Origin: a virus
DNA: 34,680 nucleotides
Direction: 5' to 3' (one strand)
IMG/VR virus record: IMGVR_UViG_3300037796_000050
Span: 1 to 34,680 of that record
In this document: positions 12,343-19,623 of the stretch, piece after piece
How positions within the stretch are numbered: the first letter of the stretch is position 1
How the letters are laid out: each line of letters starts with the position of its first letter
Notes under the pieces: model-generated
The model's database searches: none
Told to the model about the DNA's origin: nothing
What the model saw: the letters and a program-made list of their open reading frames with translations, nothing else
Position numbers and translations under genes: made by a program

Positions 12343-12830
12343 TATCAGTCAAAGCATACTATACATCCAAGGGAATTGAGCCTGCGAGTGAAGACGGTGA
12401 TAAGTTGCAATATTTCAAAAAGCAACTCAATGAAGGTGATGCGGTAGAGATCACCTTTAAGAAATGGCAGGAAGCGAGAAGTGATCGGGCGTTTCGGTAC
12501 TTCCACGCCATTATGAACAGATACGCTGATGAGCTCGGACTATCTCAGGTCTGGGCAAAACACGAGCTGTGTATCAATTTCGGCGTGGCGGTGGAGTATG
12601 ATGATAAATTCGAGCCGCCGAGTTGGCCCGGTCATTTCGTAGAGTATCATGATAAAATCTTTTTTCGGAAATCGACAAAAAATTACACTACACGAGAAAT
12701 GGCACATCTTATCGATATGTCACTCACTACACTTGAAGAAAACGGAATAGATATCGAGGACCTCAAAATAGAGTACAAGGATTATTATGCCGGTAAAGTC
12801 AAAGAAAACAGCACGACAGAAAGCAATTAA
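12339..12830 (+). CDS. ninB-like: NinB-like recombination protein
   Basis: A 163-residue protein. The RSDRAFRYFHAIMNRYADELG segment (about residues 47-67) matches the 'R-S-x-x-Q/A-N/F...' start of the NinB/Orf fold, and KSTKNYTTREMAHLIDMSLTTL (about 111-132) corresponds to the conserved 'S-T-x-x-M/Y...E-M-x-x-L-I' second half. In lambda, NinB (Orf) binds single-stranded DNA and helps recombination by the RecF pathway. It sits between the nuclease and the NinG-like gene, as in nin regions of lambdoid phages, which supports the call. Sequence similarity is judged by eye and is modest. Confidence 0.65.
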   Translation: MISVKAYYTSKGIEPASEDGDKLQYFKKQLNEGDAVEITFKKWQEARSDRAFRYFHAIMNRYADELGLSQVWAKHELCINFGVAVEYDDKFEPPSWPGHFVEYHDKIFFRKSTKNYTTREMAHLIDMSLTTLEENGIDIEDLKIEYKDYYAGKVKENSTTESN

Positions 12831-13161
12831 AAGGGCCGATGATGCCATGAGTGAATACATTCGGGCACGAGACAAAGAATGTGTTATCTGTGGCAGTCGG
12901 GAACGATTGACGAATGGGCATCTTATAACCAGGGGGAAATACTCAGTGCGGTGGAAAGAGCTTAATTGCCACTGTCAATGTCGAGGATGTAATCTTCTCC
13001 ACGAGCACCAGCCGGAACAGTACACATCATGGTTTATCCAGCGCTATGGTCTTGCTGCCTACGAAGAGCTGGTAAGAGAAAGCAACACGATAAAAAAATA
13101 TAAGACGCACGATATAGAAGAGATCGCACGATACTACAAGAAAAAATTGGAGGAGTTATGA
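12787..13161 (+). CDS. ninG: NinG (Rap)-like recombination endonuclease
   Basis: A 124-residue protein with the NinG zinc and HNH-type pattern: CVICG (Cys32, Cys35), LTNGHLITRG (His45) and the NCHCQCRGCNLLHEHQPEQY block (residues 60-79) with four more Cys/His ligands. Rap/NinG cuts branched DNA such as Holliday junctions and D-loops. Its start lies 44 bases inside the NinB-like gene behind AAGGA, so the two are translated together. Together with ERF, the nuclease and NinB it makes a complete recombination module. Confidence 0.85.
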   Translation: MPVKSKKTARQKAIKRADDAMSEYIRARDKECVICGSRERLTNGHLITRGKYSVRWKELNCHCQCRGCNLLHEHQPEQYTSWFIQRYGLAAYEELVRESNTIKKYKTHDIEEIARYYKKKLEEL

Positions 13162-13313
13162 GCAAGAAAGAATTACAAGAGAGAAATCATGAGCTAGAGG
13201 AAGAGGTAACCTACTGGAAAGATAAATATTGTCATCTTGTTGAACAGATCATCGAAGAGAAGACCCGCAAGGGAGAGACAATGATAGTGGATAATGCCAG
13301 CGTTGCTGGTTAA
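13158..13313 (+). CDS. Small coiled-coil protein
   Basis: A 51-residue, Glu/Lys-rich protein coupled to NinG by an ATGA overlap and preceded by TTGGAGGAG. Residues 3-40 look like a single amphipathic helix. No function is recognised. Its last codons make the CCAGC-GTT-GCTGG hairpin found before the terminator. Confidence 0.55.
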   Translation: MSKKELQERNHELEEEVTYWKDKYCHLVEQIIEEKTRKGETMIVDNASVAG

Positions 13314-13333
13314 GTAATAGGCCTGGACGTCTT

Positions 13334-13359
13334 CCCCGGAGACTGGTCCGGGGCTTTTT
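13334..13359 (+). terminator. Rho-independent terminator with GACTGG loop, abutting a ribosome binding site
   Basis: CCCCGGA (13334-13340), loop GACTGG, TCCGGGG (13347-13353), then CTTTTT. The AGGAGG of the next gene starts right after the T-run, so this stem can control both termination and ribosome access. The loop is identical to that of the terminator at 19990. Confidence 0.75.
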
Positions 13360-13369
13360 AGGAGGCTTC

Positions 13370-13714
13370 ATGCGCGTGGTTAAAGATTGGCAATTTGATG
13401 ACTCGACCGGAATACTACTTGGTGCTTACGTTGTCCGAGGGAAACACGGGGATGATGAGAGAGAGACTCTAAAATGCTATGTACAGACACCCTACTCAAT
13501 TATCGAGATACCCGGAAGATATCCTGCCGACTATCCTGTAGAGCCATGGCAGAAAGAGCAACAGGGCGATCGTTGTCTAAAGGATATAATCGTCTCTTTT
13601 TGCAGGGAAAAGGTCGAGGACGAAAAACGGGAGACATATGTGGGCTGGGAGGAGACTGTACAGTATTTAGAGCTGACTCTTGCTGAAATGAAAGAGGGGG
13701 AGTTATTCGCATGA
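13370..13714 (+). CDS. Hypothetical protein
   Basis: A 114-residue mixed alpha/beta protein behind AGGAGG. An N-terminal beta-hairpin (residues 1-25, alternating charged and hydrophobic) is followed by a YSIIEIPGRYPADYP segment and a Glu-rich C-terminal helix. No family recognised. It starts a new group of small coupled genes after the terminator at 13334. Confidence 0.6.
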   Translation: MRVVKDWQFDDSTGILLGAYVVRGKHGDDERETLKCYVQTPYSIIEIPGRYPADYPVEPWQKEQQGDRCLKDIIVSFCREKVEDEKRETYVGWEETVQYLELTLAEMKEGELFA

Positions 13715-13902
13715 GCATTGAAGAAAAATGTTTGCAATATTTACGAGAACATCCGATGCAGGAGATTCCGAAAGCGCGGCTCGTGAGCCTTGCAGGTGGT
13801 AATCCACATAACAGCTACACCATTATGCTGAAATTAACCTACATGGACCCCTGCATAGCCGAATGTGACAATGGCGCGATCCTGTATGTGGAGGAGCTGT
13901 GA
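13711..13902 (+). CDS. Small HTH-like hypothetical protein
   Basis: A 63-residue protein overlapping the previous stop (ATGA). IEEKCLQYLREHP...IPKARLVSLAGG...NSYTIMLKLTYMD reads like a three-helix winged-helix fragment, as in small phage DNA-binding proteins. Not enough for a family call. Confidence 0.5.
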   Translation: MSIEEKCLQYLREHPMQEIPKARLVSLAGGNPHNSYTIMLKLTYMDPCIAECDNGAILYVEEL

Positions 13903-14198
13903 GAAACCTATTACTGTTTGCAACGTTAATTATTTTCCTCTGCATCTGTGCCGGGTTTTTTGTGGCGAGCACTATCTATTTTACACGGCTTGGCCGGGAA
14001 ACGACAACTGAGACAATCCGGCAAGAATTGTCTCAACTTGAACAAGAGAGATTACCACAACCTGACAGCATTGACCTGCAATACTACGAGCGAGCCGGGA
14101 TAGAGATACCACTCTATGTCGTGACGATCTCGTATGAGCACACCGATAAGCGGGAGGCTGAGGAGACGATTAAACAAATTAAGGAAGGATTGAGATGA
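13899..14198 (+). CDS. Small membrane-anchored protein
   Basis: A 99-residue protein starting with GTG in a GTGA overlap behind GAGGAG. Residues 4-26 form one strongly hydrophobic helix; the rest is charged and soluble, predicted periplasmic or cytoplasmic. It resembles small phage inner-membrane proteins of unknown role. Confidence 0.6.
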   Translation: MRNLLLFATLIIFLCICAGFFVASTIYFTRLGRETTTETIRQELSQLEQERLPQPDSIDLQYYERAGIEIPLYVVTISYEHTDKREAEETIKQIKEGLR

Positions 14199-14455
14199 AA
14201 CCACCAGCAGAAATTATTGATACAGCAATTCAGTACATAAACAAAGCCGATGCTGAGGGCGTGTTCTGGAACACAGCAGCGGGGCCGGAAAACCCGCAAC
14301 GGATTGTACGGCAGCTTGAGGATTTAAAATTATCGATAAAAAATGATAGGAAAGCACTAAAATTTGCGTGGGATATTTTGATTGATGGATACGACAATAA
14401 TCAAAGTATGCTCGATAGATTTATCGAGTATGCTGATGATGCACAATATGATTAA
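14195..14455 (+). CDS. Hypothetical helical protein
   Basis: An 86-residue protein coupled by ATGA overlap to the membrane-protein gene. Mostly helical, with RIVRQLEDLKLSIKNDRK in the middle. No family recognised. Its stop codon touches the first structured repeat element. Confidence 0.5.
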   Translation: MKPPAEIIDTAIQYINKADAEGVFWNTAAGPENPQRIVRQLEDLKLSIKNDRKALKFAWDILIDGYDNNQSMLDRFIEYADDAQYD

Positions 14456-14533
14456 CCGCACGGGGCAGGTGAGGGTAGTAGTCGGAGGGCGAGGGCTACG
14501 GTATCCATACCGTGCTAGCCTGCCTCGATGCGG
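14456..14533 (+). ncRNA. Structured intergenic element, copy A
   Basis: CCGCA (14456-14460) pairs with TGCGG (14529-14533); after an internal loop, GGGGCAGG (14462-14469) pairs with CCTGCCTC (14519-14526). In the centre ACGGTAT-CC-ATACCGT (14498-14513) sits within GGCT/AGCC. The ends match copy B at 14700 while the inner pairs change together. It fills the whole gap between a stop codon and the next ribosome binding site. Confidence 0.6.
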
Positions 14534-14558
14534 ATTAAATAACAAGGAGGTGATGGCA

Positions 14559-14693
14559 ATGCGAGACGAAGAAAAACGGCATATACAGGCCCAAATCAAA
14601 CGTCTTCGCGCGGATGCGGAAAGGCATATGGCGTTAGCTGACGAACTTGAAGCACAAGCCGACCGCATGGCAGCCGATTTGAACGCTAAATAA
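14559..14693 (+). CDS. Small coiled-coil protein between two structured elements
   Basis: A 44-residue, Arg/Glu/Ala-rich single-helix protein. AAGGAGG at 14545 favours the ATG at 14559 over 14553. It is flanked on both sides by copies of the same RNA element. No function recognised. Confidence 0.5.
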   Translation: MRDEEKRHIQAQIKRLRADAERHMALADELEAQADRMAADLNAK

Positions 14694-14699
14694 TTTTTA

Positions 14700-14780
14700 C
14701 CGCACGGGGCTGATAGAATATATGATATTGCAGGGAAGACGGGCGGGATTAAGACACGGCATATCACAGCCTCAATGCGG
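14700..14780 (+). ncRNA. Structured intergenic element, copy B
   Basis: CCGCA (14700-14704) pairs with TGCGG (14776-14780), then GGGGCTG (14706-14712) pairs with CAGCCTC (14767-14773). Where copy A has AGG/CCT at the inner end, copy B has TG/CA, a compensatory change that keeps the helix. The inner part has a different hairpin (TGATAT...ATATCA). It lies just before the ribosome binding site of the zinc-binding gene. Confidence 0.6.
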
Positions 14781-14798
14781 ATTATAAGGAGGGAGAAG

Positions 14799-15071
14799 AT
14801 GGAAACAACACCTGTTAGGCACATAGAACATGCTCAAAAACGTTATATCTGCGATTGGTGTGGTGAAAAAATAGAGATCGGAGAGAGCTATAAGACCTGG
14901 TTCACCTATGGCGAAAACACAACGACACGATCACACCCGGAATGTTTTAGAGCAATGCTAGATTTTGATTGGTTTGAGCCTGGTGGTGAAATGCCTCTTA
15001 CCGGAACGTATCGTAGGGGCTGCTGTTGCGGTGAAAGTCCGGAACACTGTGAATGTGATTATAAGGAGTAG
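14799..15071 (+). CDS. Small zinc-binding protein
   Basis: A 90-residue protein. CDWCGEKIEIGESYK with a downstream HPECF makes a treble-clef-like or LIM-like zinc site, and the C-terminal CCCGESPEHCEC adds a second cysteine cluster. AAGGAGGG precedes the ATG at 14799. Such proteins are frequent in phage middle operons as nucleic-acid or protein binders; no specific role is visible. Confidence 0.6.
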   Translation: METTPVRHIEHAQKRYICDWCGEKIEIGESYKTWFTYGENTTTRSHPECFRAMLDFDWFEPGGEMPLTGTYRRGCCCGESPEHCECDYKE

Positions 15072-15076
15072 AGGAG

Positions 15077-15298
15077 ATGACAAGAACACCACACAAAGAA
15101 CTGATAATAGATATAGACGATATCAATATTTACCCCGGAGAAATACTGACAATTTGGGCAAACACGAAAAGCAGGGCAGATGACAGAGAAGCGTGCCAGG
15201 TTGAGGTGCGGGTAAACAAATATGGGGTAGTGGAAATATTTCACAATGCGGAGTATCCGGTGACCTTCGATACGTTCGAACATTATTATTCATTATAA
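15077..15298 (+). CDS. Hypothetical protein
   Basis: A 73-residue, mainly beta protein following the zinc protein by six bases, with GAGGAG ahead of the ATG. It may form a small barrel (strands around ELIIDIDDI, EILTIWANT, QVEVRVNKYG). No family recognised. Confidence 0.5.
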   Translation: MTRTPHKELIIDIDDINIYPGEILTIWANTKSRADDREACQVEVRVNKYGVVEIFHNAEYPVTFDTFEHYYSL

Positions 15299-15309
15299 GA
15301 AGTGAGAAA

Positions 15310-15516
15310 ATGATTTCTTTAAAAAAGATGAAATACCCGATAGACCGCACATTGTTACATCCGTTTCGATGTCCTTGTTGTGAAGGTAGGGCAGTTGGAA
15401 CCGACCCGGTATGGGGTTATTATTATTACCCCGAGGAAAATTGTATCTATTGCAATGCGTCGGGAGTAGTTGGCCCATTTAGGTGGCTATATTGGCAAAT
15501 CTTTATAAAGGAGTAA
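15310..15516 (+). CDS. Small zinc-ribbon protein
   Basis: A 68-residue protein with CPCCEG near residues 21-26 and CIYC near residues 45-48, a two-knuckle zinc ribbon, plus a Tyr-rich stretch between them and an aromatic C-terminus. The ribosome binding site is weak (AGAAGTGAG). Function unknown. Confidence 0.55.
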   Translation: MISLKKMKYPIDRTLLHPFRCPCCEGRAVGTDPVWGYYYYPEENCIYCNASGVVGPFRWLYWQIFIKE

Positions 15517-15520
15517 GAAG

Positions 15521-15988
15521 ATGACAAGAGAAGAAAAGATAAAAGACATTAAGCGACGATTATCAAAAGAATTAAAACATTTACGTTCTGTAAACGACGA
15601 GTCGGCGTTAGAAATAACAAATATACTTGCAGATTTGGATAATATTGAAGCGGAATGTTGCGAGACCTTACACACTAATGACATCCCCATCGGTGCACCG
15701 TGTGAAATAACTACATATATTGATGATCGCAAACAATTAGTCTACTGCATGGGAGATGGGTATTTTGCGGTTACAAGAGATGAAGACGAGTATTATCATG
15801 GGCACCTAAAGGCCGATGCACGCCCCCTAACAATCTGGGACATCCCGAATGAATTCGGTGGTCCGCCACCATGGGCAATTGCACGAGCGTATAACTCCTC
15901 AACGACTATATGGATATCAGATGAGATTTATTTTGCAGCTTATGAAAGCGTCGGCTACACCGTCGAACGCCGACCGGAGGAGGAGTGA
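15521..15988 (+). CDS. Hypothetical protein
   Basis: A 155-residue protein: a helical N-terminus (residues 1-50), then a beta-rich domain with HTNDIPIGAPCEITTYIDDRKQ and a Pro-rich EFGGPPPW turn near residue 111. GAGTAAGA precedes the ATG. No family recognised; overlaps the next gene by one base. Confidence 0.55.
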   Translation: MTREEKIKDIKRRLSKELKHLRSVNDESALEITNILADLDNIEAECCETLHTNDIPIGAPCEITTYIDDRKQLVYCMGDGYFAVTRDEDEYYHGHLKADARPLTIWDIPNEFGGPPPWAIARAYNSSTTIWISDEIYFAAYESVGYTVERRPEEE

Positions 15989-16215
15989 TGATGGAATGGA
16001 TTAGTGTTAAAGATAAATTACCGGAGTATCCACAAGTTGTCTTAGTGACTAACAAAGATTCTAATCTCTATTCTACTGCGTATTTTAACGGAACACAGTG
16101 GATTCCTGACCCATTTGTAATTGGATATGATAGTTGGGACGATTTCACAGCATTACGTTTGATGATTGAACCGACACATTGGATGCCGTTACCGGAACCG
16201 CCGAAGGAGGAGTGA
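15988..16215 (+). CDS. DUF551-like small protein
   Basis: About 75 residues. WISVKDKLPEYPQVVLVTN at the start and THWMPLPEPP at the end are the two anchors of the DUF551 family, small proteins found widely in phages and prophages with no known function. Either ATG at 15988 or 15991 fits the GGAGGAGG upstream. Confidence 0.8.
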   Translation: MMEWISVKDKLPEYPQVVLVTNKDSNLYSTAYFNGTQWIPDPFVIGYDSWDDFTALRLMIEPTHWMPLPEPPKEE

Positions 16216-16216
16216 T

Positions 16217-16411
16217 ATGGAAATGGAAATATATACAAAATATATATTAACATTCACAAAAGAAGAATTTGATGCATTGACGCGTTTATTAGGAAGGACA
16301 AGCATGGATACACGACGAGACTACTTCAATTTAACGGATAGGCAATCATTTCTTGTATCAGAGATGTATGAAAAAATGATGGCAAATAAAGATAAATATG
16401 AGGAAGAGTGA
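16217..16411 (+). CDS. Small hypothetical protein
   Basis: A 64-residue protein with a strand-helix start (YTKYILTFTKEEFDALTRLLGR) and a helical C-terminus, behind AAGGAGGAG. Overlaps the next start by one base. No family recognised. Confidence 0.5.
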   Translation: MEMEIYTKYILTFTKEEFDALTRLLGRTSMDTRRDYFNLTDRQSFLVSEMYEKMMANKDKYEEE

Positions 16412-16647
16412 TGAAATTATTGGATCAGGTCACGATTAAACGCCCCGAAACATGCGAAGATTGCCCGTTTTCAGCACACGATGCCGATGAGGGAGCACTA
16501 TGCTGTGGGTATCTGAGAGATCGTTACATGTATAAACAAGACGGGAATGTGAGATTTAAGCGAGTCAAATCGCCCAGTGATGCATATGAGCATATTAGGT
16601 TTTGTATGTTTGTCAAGCGTGATGAGAAGGAGTGGTATGGAAGTTGA
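16411..16647 (+). CDS. Cysteine-rich small protein
   Basis: A 78-residue protein with CEDCPFS near residue 15, a CCGYLRD pair near residue 32 and a single Cys near residue 64: four to five Cys that could bind zinc or a cluster. The pattern C-x-x-C-x-F-S...C...C resembles small phage zinc-binding proteins. It overlaps the next gene by 11 bases. Confidence 0.55.
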   Translation: MKLLDQVTIKRPETCEDCPFSAHDADEGALCCGYLRDRYMYKQDGNVRFKRVKSPSDAYEHIRFCMFVKRDEKEWYGS

Positions 16648-17047
16648 AAATAAAACATTAACTCAAGAAGAATTAAACGATGTGATGTGGAATAGTCTGC
16701 CATGGTGGCGGAAAGAACAGCTGTTACGGCAATCTGAAACCGGAAAAGATGAAATCATTAAACAAAAAGACAAAGAAATCGCTGCCCTCAAAGCCGAGAT
16801 CGAACAGTTGCGTGAAGAAATATTGAGCATAGCGATTGATCCATATGAGGCTTTTGATAATGCACCCAAAACCATTCTCGGCAAATCAGTTGAATATTGG
16901 TTTAAGTTAGAAGCCGAGATAGAGCGCAAGGATGAGGCTATAAAATGGGCCATACAGTATGTGGAAGATTACGACCCTTGCCCAGAAGGGAATGAATTAT
17001 ACCATGTTATGAAACAAGTCCTAAGCAAGGAGCAACGCGATGGATAA
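16637..17047 (+). CDS. Coiled-coil hypothetical protein
   Basis: A 136-residue protein. LTQEELNDVMWNSLPWWRKEQLL (about residues 7-29) is followed by a clear coiled coil, DEIIKQKDKEIAALKAEIEQL (about 37-57), and a C-terminal helical region. The ATG at 16637 follows AAGGAG. No family recognised; eight-base overlap with the next gene. Confidence 0.55.
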   Translation: MEVENKTLTQEELNDVMWNSLPWWRKEQLLRQSETGKDEIIKQKDKEIAALKAEIEQLREEILSIAIDPYEAFDNAPKTILGKSVEYWFKLEAEIERKDEAIKWAIQYVEDYDPCPEGNELYHVMKQVLSKEQRDG

Positions 17048-17294
17048 ACCAACGAAAAATGAAATTAGAAAAGCATATGAGAAATACTGCAAAGAAGATA
17101 TTGACGAAGATGATGCAAATGAGACAGCGGTAGTCTTTTTTAATGCTTATTTTGATGCACTTAAAAAGATTGAACGCCAGGAAACCTTTATCTGGCAACT
17201 GATTCAGTACATCGATGACCTGGCAGGGAATTTTTCAGACACGAAGCAATATCTTGAAAAAGTAAAGAAGGAGGTAAGCGATGAACGTATATGA
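17040..17294 (+). CDS. Hypothetical helical protein
   Basis: An 84-residue acidic helical protein starting inside the preceding gene behind AAGGAG. DIDEDDANETAVVFFNAYFDAL in its first half is notable. It overlaps the next small gene by 14 bases. No family recognised. Confidence 0.5.
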   Translation: MDKPTKNEIRKAYEKYCKEDIDEDDANETAVVFFNAYFDALKKIERQETFIWQLIQYIDDLAGNFSDTKQYLEKVKKEVSDERI

Positions 17295-17403
17295 CATTAT
17301 CACTTCATACGGTGCTGGACAGACCCATTGTGTTGTGGCAAGGGATATGGGTACGGCAGAGAAAATCTATAAAGAGAAATACGGGTGGGCTACTAAAATA
17401 TAA
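17281..17403 (+). CDS. Very small protein
   Basis: A 40-residue protein behind AAGGAGG. NVYDIITSYGAGQTHCVVARD followed by a short helix has a plausible folded pattern and the ribosome binding site is strong. No family recognised. Confidence 0.5.
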   Translation: MNVYDIITSYGAGQTHCVVARDMGTAEKIYKEKYGWATKI

Positions 17404-17441
17404 GAAATACGGCTACATGCCGAGTACGTGGAGGTAGAATC

Positions 17442-17612
17442 ATGAGCCCGTGGTGGTTACTGTTGATTATCCCAGGAGTCGTGTGTGTGACCCTGTATTT
17501 TATCGGGATGCTGCACTTAGGTAGCGAGAGCGATGCTTATTTGCGCGGATATCATGACGGGGCCCAAAAAGCATTAAAAGAGACGAGAGAAGCCATTGAT
17601 AAATATATGTAG
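17442..17612 (+). CDS. Small single-span membrane protein
   Basis: A 56-residue protein. After SPWW, residues 6-26 form one hydrophobic helix; a short charged helix follows. GGAGG precedes the ATG at 17442, and a 4-bp hairpin (CGGC-TACAT-GCCG) lies in the short leader. Function unknown. Confidence 0.5.
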   Translation: MSPWWLLLIIPGVVCVTLYFIGMLHLGSESDAYLRGYHDGAQKALKETREAIDKYM

Positions 17613-17630
17613 AGGGAGGGGATTGAGAAA

Positions 17631-17858
17631 ATGAGCACGGGGCGATATGAACCGCAGACAAGGGAGATGATGTGGCGAAAACTGAATAATCTTATACGAT
17701 ATAGGGGGACATGTGGATTTTGCGGATTCCATGATGCTCGGCATAGGCTTTTTGACGTAATAATATATAGCAATGATACTGATTATGAGCTGGCTCAGAA
17801 TTTGGAGCTGCCAATAGAAACGATAAAATTAATAAGAAAATTAAAACCGTATGCATAG
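17631..17858 (+). CDS. Small protein with CxxC knuckle
   Basis: A 75-residue protein with RGTCGFCGFHDARH (about residues 25-38) as a possible zinc site and a helical C-terminus ending LAQNLELPIETIKLIRKLKP, which could be HTH-like. GGAGGGG lies upstream. Function unknown. Confidence 0.5.
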   Translation: MSTGRYEPQTREMMWRKLNNLIRYRGTCGFCGFHDARHRLFDVIIYSNDTDYELAQNLELPIETIKLIRKLKPYA

Positions 17859-17876
17859 AGGGAGGGGAGCTATAGC

Positions 17877-18143
17877 GTGATAGAAAACAATTGGGAAAAG
17901 GCGAATGAAAAACTTTTGGAACGATATTTAAAAATAATAACAGAATGTGTAGAAATGGATGGACACGATTTTCATGAAAAAACTAAAGAACAGGTTGCTT
18001 ATGATAAAGAAAGAGATAGGGCAATAAAGCTCGCAGGATATGAAATAATACATTTTTCTGGAAGTGAAATATATAAAAACCCCTCACGAGTCATTGCAAA
18101 AATATTTCAGTTTATGGAATCAATGATTTTAAAAAATCAATAA
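17877..18143 (+). CDS. Mini endonuclease-like protein (DUF559/Vsr-type fold)
   Basis: An 88-residue protein starting with GTG behind GGAGGGGAG. The core ECVEMDGHDFHEKTKEQ (about residues 22-38), DKERDRAIKLAGYEIIHFSG (about 42-61) and SEIYKNPSRVIAKIF is the pattern of the DUF559/Vsr-like branch of the PD-(D/E)XK superfamily: 'E/D-x-DG-x-x-F/H...Q-x-x-x-D-x-x-R-D-x-x-L-x-x-x-G-Y-x-(V/I)-x-x-F-x-x-x-E'. The N-terminal strands of the full family are missing, so it is a minimal or truncated domain. The DNA here is more AT-rich than that of the late genes, suggesting recent arrival. It precedes the replication initiator gene. Confidence 0.6.
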   Translation: MIENNWEKANEKLLERYLKIITECVEMDGHDFHEKTKEQVAYDKERDRAIKLAGYEIIHFSGSEIYKNPSRVIAKIFQFMESMILKNQ

Positions 18144-18162
18144 GATTGGGGGTGTAAAGAAA

Positions 18163-18972
18163 TTGGCACGAGGAAGAATGTTAAATAAAAAAATAAGTTT
18201 GAATAAAGCAATAAATACATTATCAGATGATACATCAAGATTATTATTTACATGGACAATAGCGCATTTAGACGTAGAGGGGAGAGTTCCAGGAGACCCT
18301 TGTATTTTGAAAGCATGGGTAGTCCCAAGATTAACCCACATTACTGAAGAAAGGGTAAGGGAATGTATTCATGAATGGCACAACAAAGATTTAATCATAT
18401 GGTATGAAGCGAATGATGACTTGTGGATTCAGTTTCCAGAATTTGACAAAAACCAACCCAATCTTAGAAAAGATCGAGAAGAGCCTAGCAACATACCAGC
18501 GCCGGAGGAAGGCCGTATAATAGAAGAAAACATGCAGGAGTCATGCAGGAGTGATGCCGGAGCTACTCAGGAGGAACTACCGGTTAAGAGAAGAGAAGAG
18601 AAGAGAAGTAAAGAGAAGAAGAATTTGCCGGCAAAGCCGGCCAATGAACCACAATGGGACGATCTTGAAAAGAACATTGAAGACGCTTGCCTATCACAGC
18701 TAACCGATCCCTCACAGCAATATGATTATGGCAAAGAGCGTAAGCACGTCAAACAGATAGGGCAGCGTGCACGCAACAAGGATTCACCGGAAGAGTTTAT
18801 CAAACAGATATTCGAGACGCTGTACCGATTAAAACGAGAAGGGGATAATTTCTGGGTAAAGCAGCCATTTCTACCTTCAGTGATAAATAGCAAGGGAATA
18901 TGGCCACGGATTTTGGAGGAAATGGGGCGTGGGGATGAGGTGGAGAAACTGTTAGAGGAGATGGGAGTATGA
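18163..18972 (+). CDS. Phage replication initiator-like protein
   Basis: A 269-residue protein. The N-terminal ~100 residues form a winged-helix domain (TLSDDTSRLLFTWTIAHLDV, then RVRECIHEWHNKDLIIWYE), like those of phage replisome organisers; a charged linker of Glu/Lys/Arg repeats follows (about 105-160), then a C-terminal helical domain. This two-domain architecture with a flexible linker is that of lambda-O/DnaD-type initiators. TTG at 18163 is taken as the start with GGGGGTG upstream; ATG 18178 is an alternative. The helicase-loader-like gene overlaps its end. Repeat-rich linker DNA could contain initiator sites, as in lambda ori, but no clear iterons were seen. Confidence 0.7.
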   Translation: MARGRMLNKKISLNKAINTLSDDTSRLLFTWTIAHLDVEGRVPGDPCILKAWVVPRLTHITEERVRECIHEWHNKDLIIWYEANDDLWIQFPEFDKNQPNLRKDREEPSNIPAPEEGRIIEENMQESCRSDAGATQEELPVKRREEKRSKEKKNLPAKPANEPQWDDLEKNIEDACLSQLTDPSQQYDYGKERKHVKQIGQRARNKDSPEEFIKQIFETLYRLKREGDNFWVKQPFLPSVINSKGIWPRILEEMGRGDEVEKLLEEMGV

Positions 18973-19295
18973 CATATCGGGATTTTTTTGAACAGATAAT
19001 CGCCTATTTCGGAAGTTATGGAAAAGGGAAAAGTTGGATAGTAGCTGACTGGGTGAAAAACAACGTCAAACAAGAGTATTTACAGGAGCTATTTGACAAA
19101 CTAGTTGAGACGGTAGAGAGCAAATATAAAGTGCCACCAGATATATACGAGATAAAAAAGGTATACCGTGAACTGCCTCGCCATAGATTGAAACAGTTGG
19201 AAGAGCCTAAAATAAGTGACGAGGAGGCATTGGAGTATATCGAGAAGGTGAAGGGGCATATAGCCAGTTTAGCACAGAAAAGCAAGGAGGAGTGA
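18969..19295 (+). CDS. Helicase loader-like protein (G39P/lambda-P position)
   Basis: A 108-residue protein overlapping the initiator by ATGA. FFEQIIAYFG near the start and KYKVPPDIYEIKKVYREL (about residues 52-69) resemble the N-terminal domain of small phage helicase loader/inhibitor proteins such as G39P, where the aromatic start and a V/F-P-P-x-I-x-E/D-I/V motif are shared. Its place directly after the initiator supports a role in bringing the replicative helicase to the origin. The similarity is short and judged by eye. Confidence 0.55.
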   Translation: MTYRDFFEQIIAYFGSYGKGKSWIVADWVKNNVKQEYLQELFDKLVETVESKYKVPPDIYEIKKVYRELPRHRLKQLEEPKISDEEALEYIEKVKGHIASLAQKSKEE

Positions 19296-19297
19296 TG

Positions 19298-19570
19298 ATG
19301 GCTAAAGTGGGATTACAAGAGATGTTTAATTTTATGAGGGAAAATGCAATCGCCGAAATAGCTTTTGACTATTCGAATGAGCTGGGAAGTAGATATTTTG
19401 AAAATTTCATTGTCGTTACTATTCGACGGCGCAATAGATATGTGGAACAAAAGGTTTCCGAGTCCGAGATAGAATGGATGCAGGATTGTGAACTATTGGG
19501 ACTCATCATGGAACGAGCGGGGAGGGAGCTTGTAAGAAAAAGTATGTTGCCGAAAAGACAGGAGGCGTGA
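19298..19570 (+). CDS. Hypothetical protein
   Basis: A 90-residue protein behind AAGGAGGAG; three start codons in a row exist (GTG 19292, ATG 19295, ATG 19298) and the last has the best spacing. Beta strands around FENFIVVTIRRRNRYVEQKV suggest a small domain. No family recognised. Confidence 0.5.
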   Translation: MAKVGLQEMFNFMRENAIAEIAFDYSNELGSRYFENFIVVTIRRRNRYVEQKVSESEIEWMQDCELLGLIMERAGRELVRKSMLPKRQEA

Positions 19571-19623
19571 TGACGAATTCAGAAAACACTAGGATAATTG
19601 AAATGAGAGAGGTAGAGCAATAA
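19570..19623 (+). CDS. Possible 17-residue ORF
   Basis: An ATG overlapping the previous stop (TGATG) behind GGAGG opens only 17 codons. It may be a translational coupler rather than a protein. Confidence 0.2.
   Translation: MTNSENTRIIEMREVEQ

Noticed and set aside
14456-14780. True integron attC sites
   Set aside because: The ends lack the GTTRRRY/RYYYAAC cores and no tyrosine integrase is present; only the general layout is similar.
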